A stretch of 64,000 bases of DNA, taken from assembly GCF_014652555.1 (NCBI RefSeq), contig NZ_BMZA01000014.1, positions 19,568 to 83,567 of the forward strand. The letters are read 5' to 3'. The notes under the pieces are model-generated. The model did not search any database. It was not told the origin of the DNA and saw only the letters and a list, made by a program, of their open reading frames with translations. Of the stretch, positions 59,868-64,000 are shown one piece after another. Made by a program: the position numbers and the translations under genes. Position 1 is the first letter of the stretch. Every line of letters begins with the position of its first letter. Source of the stretch: Novosphingobium colocasiae. Lineage in GTDB: Bacteria > Pseudomonadota > Alphaproteobacteria > Sphingomonadales > Sphingomonadaceae.

Positions 59868-60815
59868 CTATCCGTTGGATTTCACCTCTCTTTTGTTCCG
59901 CCCGGCCCCGATTTCGGCAATCCCCCCAGCCGGGGGGAGTTGGCCTGCTCTTTGCTGGTCCAGGAATTCGGCCAGCGCACCTTCCTGATCGGGCCGCAAC
60001 GCGTCGATCGCCGCCAAATATTCGGGTGGATTACCCTCGAGCAGGATGGACGGGCATTGGCCATCATAATTGCCGAGATTGGGGCGGTGCTGCTGATAAC
60101 CGACAAGCGCGGCAAGCTCCGGGTCGAACGCTCGGGCCGCTTCGGGCGGATAGGTCAGCCATTGATTCTCGTAAGGCTTCAGCCAGCCCAAACAATAGCT
60201 GACGATGATGCCACGCCGGATCGCGCCGGTCACGTTCGCGCCGGCGCCGTGTAGAGTGGAGCCGAGGAAGAGGATCGCCGAGCCCGGATCCGCCTCGACC
60301 GCCAAGGGTCGCGCATCCTCGACCGCGGAGCCGGCATTATGGCTCCCGGGCCAGATCAATGTCGCGCCGTTTTTAGCCCTGAACGGGGAAATCGGCCACA
60401 TCACGTTGACGAGATACTCGATCTCGCCGGTCGGGCCGCGCCACATATCCTCATCCCTGTGGGGAAACTGCGCCGGCGCTCCTGGATGCAGTTCGAGTGC
60501 CTGCGTCAGGTTGAGCTGGATGGTATCGCACCAAGGGTCGAGAACCGACTGCACCAAGCGCATGATCGCGGGATGGCGCACGAGATTATCGACAGCGGGT
60601 ACGCGCTTTAAAAGGCCGCCGAAGCGCTTGGTGCGCTGGCCGTAGAAGCCGCCCTGGCAAAAGGGTGTGGCGGCAAAGCGCGGATCGAGGGCCTGATCGA
60701 TCTCCGCGATCTCTGTCTTGGATGCGATGCCCCGCAGCACGCAGAAGCCTTGCCGCTGCAAATCGTCATCGACCGTAGGTTCGATAGCATGGCCATAGGT
60801 GGAGAGATTTGTCAT
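59868..60815 (-). CDS. phyH: Phytanoyl-CoA dioxygenase family enzyme (PhyH)
   Basis: This 315-residue Fe(II)/2-oxoglutarate-dependent oxygenase has the HxD metal motif in QFPHRDEDMWRG (about residues 135-146), the distal His in LGSTLHGAG (about 210) and the 2OG-binding Arg in GAIRRGIIVSY (about 225). ATG 60815 has a strong GAGGAGGG and lies 10 bases after the luxI stop, so luxI-phyH is one operon. A phyH gene next to luxI is a known hallmark of sphingomonad quorum-sensing loci. The substrate is unproven; hydroxylation of an acyl-homoserine lactone or an acyl precursor is plausible. The family is cytoplasmic. An 18-base palindrome lies inside the 3' end. Confidence 0.85.
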   Translation of the reverse strand: MTNLSTYGHAIEPTVDDDLQRQGFCVLRGIASKTEIAEIDQALDPRFAATPFCQGGFYGQRTKRFGGLLKRVPAVDNLVRHPAIMRLVQSVLDPWCDTIQLNLTQALELHPGAPAQFPHRDEDMWRGPTGEIEYLVNVMWPISPFRAKNGATLIWPGSHNAGSAVEDARPLAVEADPGSAILFLGSTLHGAGANVTGAIRRGIIVSYCLGWLKPYENQWLTYPPEAARAFDPELAALVGYQQHRPNLGNYDGQCPSILLEGNPPEYLAAIDALRPDQEGALAEFLDQQRAGQLPPAGGIAEIGAGRNKREVKSNG

Positions 60816-60825
60816 AGCGCCCTCC

Positions 60826-61431
60826 TCAAGCAGCCTTGGCAAAATCGGCGAGGCCGACCGGGCGCCAGATGCCGCTGGCCTGCAGCTGCTCACGGGTGCG
60901 GCCATCGATGTCGATCTGCAAGGCGACAAGGCAGTTTTTCGAACCGGGCAGGCCGAGGGGGCGGCAGGCCCAGCCAAAGCTTAGGATCTGCTGGAACCAG
61001 GGCCACTCAGCGACGCCGGTGTAGCTTTGGATTCGATTGCGCAGCGCATATTCGACGAGCGCGGACACCAACCGGTTGCGCACCTCCAGGCGTTCTCGTG
61101 CGCGCAATCGTCGTGCAAGACAAAAGCGCGTGATCTCGAGGATCGCACCACCCCGGGGAGGCGCTTGTTCACATAGCTCGGGGAAAATGGTGCCGAGAAT
61201 ATGGTCACCGATCGTGGGAAGCAGCCGCGCCGAGGCAAGATGCTCGCCTTCAGCGTCGGCTATCACGATGTAGACGGCAGAGTCATTGTCGAACTGGTCG
61301 ATTTCATAGCGGCCGGCGAGGACCGGCACGTCCCAGTGCAGAAGATCGACGAATACCCGTTTGCGTTCCTCGAACATCGAACGGAACAGGCGGGTTTCCA
61401 TGGCGCGGGCAGCGCCGGTTTCAATATGCAT
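60826..61431 (-). CDS. luxI: Acyl-homoserine-lactone synthase (LuxI family)
   Basis: This 201-residue autoinducer synthase joins an acyl group from acyl-ACP to S-adenosylmethionine. Conserved family residues are present: the Arg and Phe of EERKRVFVDLLHW, the acidic cluster EIDQFDND, the Arg of SARLLPT, and EITRFCL with its Glu and Arg. Length is normal. ATG 61431 has a perfect AAAGGAGG 5 bases upstream. A 16-bp inverted repeat 55 bases upstream is a candidate LuxR operator. The gene stands between luxR1 and phyH, all on one strand, directly ahead of the T4SS operon. The acyl chain length cannot be deduced. Confidence 0.93.
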   Translation of the reverse strand: MHIETGAARAMETRLFRSMFEERKRVFVDLLHWDVPVLAGRYEIDQFDNDSAVYIVIADAEGEHLASARLLPTIGDHILGTIFPELCEQAPPRGGAILEITRFCLARRLRARERLEVRNRLVSALVEYALRNRIQSYTGVAEWPWFQQILSFGWACRPLGLPGSKNCLVALQIDIDGRTREQLQASGIWRPVGLADFAKAA

Positions 61432-61485
61432 GACAGCCTCCTTTGATGAGGCGGTCAGTCGATCAGGCCCGCGTCCTTTCGGTTA

Positions 61486-61501
61486 TCCCCAGTCTTGGGG
61501 A
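61486..61501. promoter_or_regulatory. Candidate lux box upstream of luxI
   Basis: TCCCCAGTCTTGGGGA is a perfect 6-bp-arm inverted repeat in the 72-base gap between the luxR1 stop and luxI. It is centred about 62 bases from the luxI ATG, where a LuxR site overlapping a -35 element would lie. It could instead terminate luxR1. Confidence 0.5.
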
Positions 61502-61503
61502 GA

Positions 61504-62247
61504 TCATCGGCCGAAAACATCTGCGAAGCTGATCTGTCCATCGAACAAGGCGCGGATCGCCAGAAGCGTGCGCTTCGTGACACCGTAGCGGTCACGCGCA
61601 TCCTTGACATGCTGGATCACCGTTTCCTGCCCAATGCCGAGGATCTGGCTGATCTCCCAGTCGGTCTTCCCGCGCGCGACCAGCGCCACACATTCAGCCT
61701 GCCGCTCAGTCAGGCTCGGGCCTTCGCATGGAGCTTGAGTTTGCCGGGACAGTCTGCGCGCAGCTTCGAATGCGAAGCTGCCGATCAGCTGGACGAGCGG
61801 GAGCTGTCGTTGATCGAGCACGTCGCCTGACCCCATGGCGAATGAGCAGGACCCATTCACCTCACCAGGAATGTGGGCAGGAACCGTGAAACCATCGCCC
61901 AGCCCGGCATCGTGTGCCTCCGCCAGGATCGACCGATCAGCAGCGCTGAGCGTGATCAGGGATTGAACCGCCGACCAGGCAAAGCCGACGTTCGTGCGGT
62001 GGCTGGCACGGTGGATCGGGTCACTGGCATAGAGGCGATGCGCCTGGAAACGCTCCACCCAGTCCGGCGGATAATCGACGATATGGACAGAGCTCACCGC
62101 TGGCTTGAGGTCGATATGGTGGACCAGGGCATAGTACCGAAAACCCATCTCACGCGTGATCTCGGCCATCAGGCCGGCGAGTGCTCGACTGTCCCTGATT
62201 GTCGCGGCAACCGCGCAGAAGTCCTGAAATTGGCCAAGCCCGATCAT
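61504..62247 (-). CDS. luxR: LuxR-family quorum-sensing regulator 1
   Basis: This 247-residue regulator has an autoinducer-binding domain (residues about 15-160) and a C-terminal LuxR helix-turn-helix (LTERQAECVALVARGKTDWEISQIL, about 183-207). Ligand-pocket positions fit the family: Tyr in YALVHHI, Trp of YPPDWVERF, Asp-Pro of SDPIH and Trp of GFAWS. The residue matching TraR Tyr61 is Phe. ATG 62247 is taken; a GTG one codon earlier is also possible. It follows luxR2 by 16 bases and precedes luxI, so it is the likely cognate receptor. Co-transcription of the two regulators is inferred from spacing. Confidence 0.9.
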   Translation of the reverse strand: MIGLGQFQDFCAVAATIRDSRALAGLMAEITREMGFRYYALVHHIDLKPAVSSVHIVDYPPDWVERFQAHRLYASDPIHRASHRTNVGFAWSAVQSLITLSAADRSILAEAHDAGLGDGFTVPAHIPGEVNGSCSFAMGSGDVLDQRQLPLVQLIGSFAFEAARRLSRQTQAPCEGPSLTERQAECVALVARGKTDWEISQILGIGQETVIQHVKDARDRYGVTKRTLLAIRALFDGQISFADVFGR

Positions 62248-62263
62248 CACGGCCCAAGCGAGA

Positions 62264-63025
62264 TCAAAGGAGCGCGTCCATGTTGAGATGACCGTCGCGA
62301 ACCGCGCGCAGCACTAGCTGCGTTCGGCGCCGAACGCCGTAGCGCCGGCGCGCGGATTCCACATATTCGTGTACGGTGTCGCGGCTAAGCCCGAGAATCT
62401 GGGCAATTTCCCAATCGCTCTTCCCTTGGGCCACTAGTGCGATGCATTCGACCTGGCGCGGACTGAGGGAGACGAACGCCAAGGTCCTCATCTCTTCGCC
62501 GAGCAGCTCGCGCGCCCGGTCATAGACGACCGAACCCAGCAACCGGGCGGTGAAAATTTCCGCCGCATCCAGCGGTTCATCGCGCGGTCGGGCGACGGTG
62601 AAAATCGCCTCAGGCTCACCCGGCGTCCTGATCGGCAAGCTATAGCCCGCTGCGAGGTCATGATCCCTGGCGCGTTTCAGGATGCTTCGCTGGCGCGACG
62701 AAAGCTCAAGCACGTCACCCACCCGATCCCAGGCGAGCCCCGATGGCGTGCGGGCGCAAGCCGCATGGATGGGGTCCTCGATATAGTGGCGCTCCTCGAG
62801 CACCTCCTCGAGCCAGGCCGGCGGATAGGTGGTGAGGAACAGGCGCTGCCCGCCTCCGTGCCGAAGATCGACATTGTGGAGCAGCGTGAACCAGCGGAAG
62901 CCAAGTTCGCGCACGGTCGCATCGATGGTGCCTTGTAGATCGCCGAGGTTTTCAACACGCGCGCATTGCTCTGCGAAACGCGTGAGATCGTCGAGGCGGC
63001 CGCAGTCTTCTATTCTGTTCGCCAT
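62264..63025 (-). CDS. LuxR-family quorum-sensing regulator 2
   Basis: This 253-residue regulator has the same two-domain architecture as its neighbour: autoinducer-binding domain (FTLLHNVDLR, YPPAWLEEVLEERHYIEDPIH, GLAWDRV) and helix-turn-helix (LSPRQVECIALVAQGKSDWEIAQIL). The position equivalent to TraR Tyr61 is Val, which may change ligand preference. It is a paralogue of LuxR1 from the resemblance of the two sequences. It begins the luxR2-luxR1-luxI-phyH series. The divergent gene at 63247 shares its upstream region, with a 14-bp inverted repeat. It could bind the same signal, a different signal, or act as an antagonist. Confidence 0.88.
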   Translation of the reverse strand: MANRIEDCGRLDDLTRFAEQCARVENLGDLQGTIDATVRELGFRWFTLLHNVDLRHGGGQRLFLTTYPPAWLEEVLEERHYIEDPIHAACARTPSGLAWDRVGDVLELSSRQRSILKRARDHDLAAGYSLPIRTPGEPEAIFTVARPRDEPLDAAEIFTARLLGSVVYDRARELLGEEMRTLAFVSLSPRQVECIALVAQGKSDWEIAQILGLSRDTVHEYVESARRRYGVRRRTQLVLRAVRDGHLNMDALL

Positions 63026-63136
63026 AGACGGTCGAAGCTCGTCGCCAAGACAACTCCTCGTCCAGCGCTAAGCGGCCAGCCCGGCCATTATCGCGATGAG
63101 TTGAGAACGATTCGCAACAATTCTGCGCCGAATGAA

Positions 63137-63178
63137 TCGCCTGTGACACTTTGCCTGCTGGTAGAGTGTCACAGGCGA
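63137..63178. promoter_or_regulatory. Long perfect inverted repeat between luxR2 and the divergent gene
   Basis: TCGCCTGTGACACT (63137-63150) and AGTGTCACAGGCGA (63165-63178) are perfect 14-bp arms around a 14-base loop. The site lies in the 221-base gap between divergent genes, 69 bases before the ATG at 63247. It is best explained as an operator for a dimeric regulator. There is no T run, so a terminator is unlikely. Confidence 0.6.
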
Positions 63179-63246
63179 CAAAGGACGCTCCACACACGGA
63201 TTTAAGATTCACAGAGATCCACTTATGTGCTTGATTCAATCTCGTT

Positions 63247-63813
63247 ATGTTTCATGCCGCCACGCCTCTCGAGCCTTCCGGCAGCTGCGATATCGCAGCC
63301 GTGCTCGAGAGATTGGCGCAGGTCTCAAGCCGCCCCCGCTACGCCTTCATGCTGCTCAACCTGATTGCGCAGGTTGCTGGCCCCGACGGGAGCGCCGGTC
63401 CGTGGATCAAGCGGGACAACGAGCTTGTTTCGCTGCGCGACTGGCTTTGCGATGCGCTCACGCCAATGGCCCAGCGCAGCGCGCGTAACGTCGCCTTGGC
63501 CGAGCGGGTCCATGGAGACCTCGTCAGAAGCGGCCTGCTTCCGCGCGATGCGCAGGATGCACAGCGGGCGGTCACCGAGGAAATGCGTGCGCGCATTCGA
63601 ACTGCGGGCAAAAGCAATCTCAGCCGCGCCGTTTCCGAACTCGTGAATGCAGGATTCCTGCGCCGCCACTATCAGGGCTATCGCGTCGACCACCAGAACC
63701 GCGGCGGACAGCGCCACGCCGTCTATACTTTGGTTGGGGATGCGCGTCTTCTGGGTACAGCGGTTCGCGCGCCCACAGCGCCGGTCCAGCGCGAATTCGC
63801 GTTCACGGGATAA
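63247..63813 (+). CDS. Winged-helix-like protein of unknown function, divergent from luxR2
   Basis: This 188-residue protein has a C-terminal half that looks like a winged helix: SNLSRAVSELVNAGFLRRHYQGYRVD (about residues 121-146), then a basic wing (NRGGQRHAVYTLV). The N-terminal half is helical (AAVLERLAQVSSRPRYAFMLLNLIAQ). No enzyme motif is seen. It starts at ATG 63247 without a clear Shine-Dalgarno. Position opposite the quorum-sensing genes and next to a 14-bp inverted repeat suggests a regulator of that promoter region or of the next transfer genes outside the window. I do not recognise a named family. Confidence 0.6.
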   Translation: MFHAATPLEPSGSCDIAAVLERLAQVSSRPRYAFMLLNLIAQVAGPDGSAGPWIKRDNELVSLRDWLCDALTPMAQRSARNVALAERVHGDLVRSGLLPRDAQDAQRAVTEEMRARIRTAGKSNLSRAVSELVNAGFLRRHYQGYRVDHQNRGGQRHAVYTLVGDARLLGTAVRAPTAPVQREFAFTG

Positions 63814-64000
63814 GCCGACTTCCATCCAGCCTTCTGCATTTGCCCTCTTATACAATCTCGAAGAGCAATGACGCGCACGGGCATGTCGTCGATTATCGGC
63901 ATGTGATCCTCCGCCTGCGTGGCAAGCCGAATCCAGGTGAAGGTAAGCGTACGGCTTCCCGCGTGTTGCGGCATTCAAGCTCGGCGCTGATGGACCTCCG
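63814..64000. other. Unassigned end of window
   Basis: I see no supported gene in the last 187 bases. Short open frames exist on both strands but have no start signals or recognisable content. A gene could begin just beyond the window. Confidence 0.4.

Noticed and set aside
1..64000. CRISPR arrays, tRNA or rRNA genes, insertion sequences
   Set aside because: I saw no regularly spaced direct repeats, no tRNA cloverleaf or rRNA stretch, and no transposase gene with terminal repeats. The only mobility enzymes are the recombinase and relaxase.

Overview
The window is GC-rich DNA whose genes look alphaproteobacterial, most likely from a sphingomonad (Sphingobium, Novosphingobium or Sphingopyxis group). 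The grounds are the luxI-phyH pair, the DUF2493, DUF3768 and RepB-C-terminal plasmid genes, and the codon usage. It is a conjugative element, either a plasmid or an integrative element. No replication initiator, tRNA, rRNA, CRISPR array or housekeeping gene is visible, so nearly everything here is transfer, maintenance or cargo.

Layout. Bases 1-7000 are backbone: the C-terminal part of a large serine recombinase, two overlapping ParB/RepB-like genes, DUF2493, a HEPN-like ORF, ssb, a small thermonuclease-like gene and a 54-residue ORF. The + strand genes are separated by long, hairpin-rich leaders. Bases 7094-17387 are cargo: a HEPN-motif ORF and a GIY-YIG nuclease, then a four-gene minus-strand operon encoding an SNF2 helicase, an Hsp70/actin-fold ATPase, a conserved protein of unknown function and a two-HKD phospholipase-D-type nuclease. 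I cannot match that operon to a named defence system. Bases 17894-22246 return to backbone: DUF3768, a membrane peptide, parA-parB flanked by two copies of an 18-bp palindrome, MobC and a MobA/VirD2-type relaxase. An AbiEi/AbiEii toxin-antitoxin pair follows at 22392-24045.

Bases 24174-46874 hold a second, larger defence locus. It encodes an HNH endonuclease, an N6-adenine methyltransferase whose C-terminus is shifted out of frame, a DrmD-like SNF2 helicase and a 1710-residue DEAD/DUF1998 helicase that looks like DrmA and DrmB joined. It continues with an SMC-like ATPase, an Mre11-like nuclease, a RecB-like nuclease/SF1 helicase, a divergent WYL regulator, a DUF3883 protein and a HEPN protein. 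The methylase plus two helicases recall class 1 DISARM, but the whole set is not a canonical system.

Bases 46920-63025 are a complete VirB/VirD4 type IV secretion operon on the minus strand: LPD7 protein, virD4, virB11, 10, 9, 8, 7, 6, an EexN-like lipoprotein, virB5, 4, 3, 2, 1 and trbM. It lies directly downstream of phyH, luxI and two luxR genes on the same strand. This suggests that mating-pore production is under acyl-homoserine-lactone control, with luxR2-luxR1-luxI-phyH-trbM-virB read in one direction. A divergent regulator-like gene at 63247 faces luxR2 across a large perfect inverted repeat.

How it fits together: parA/parB, AbiE, ssb and the quorum-sensing T4SS keep and spread the element. 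The two cargo loci appear to protect the host, or the element itself, from phages and competing plasmids. The relaxase module is separated from the mating pore by about 25 kb of toxin-antitoxin and defence cargo.
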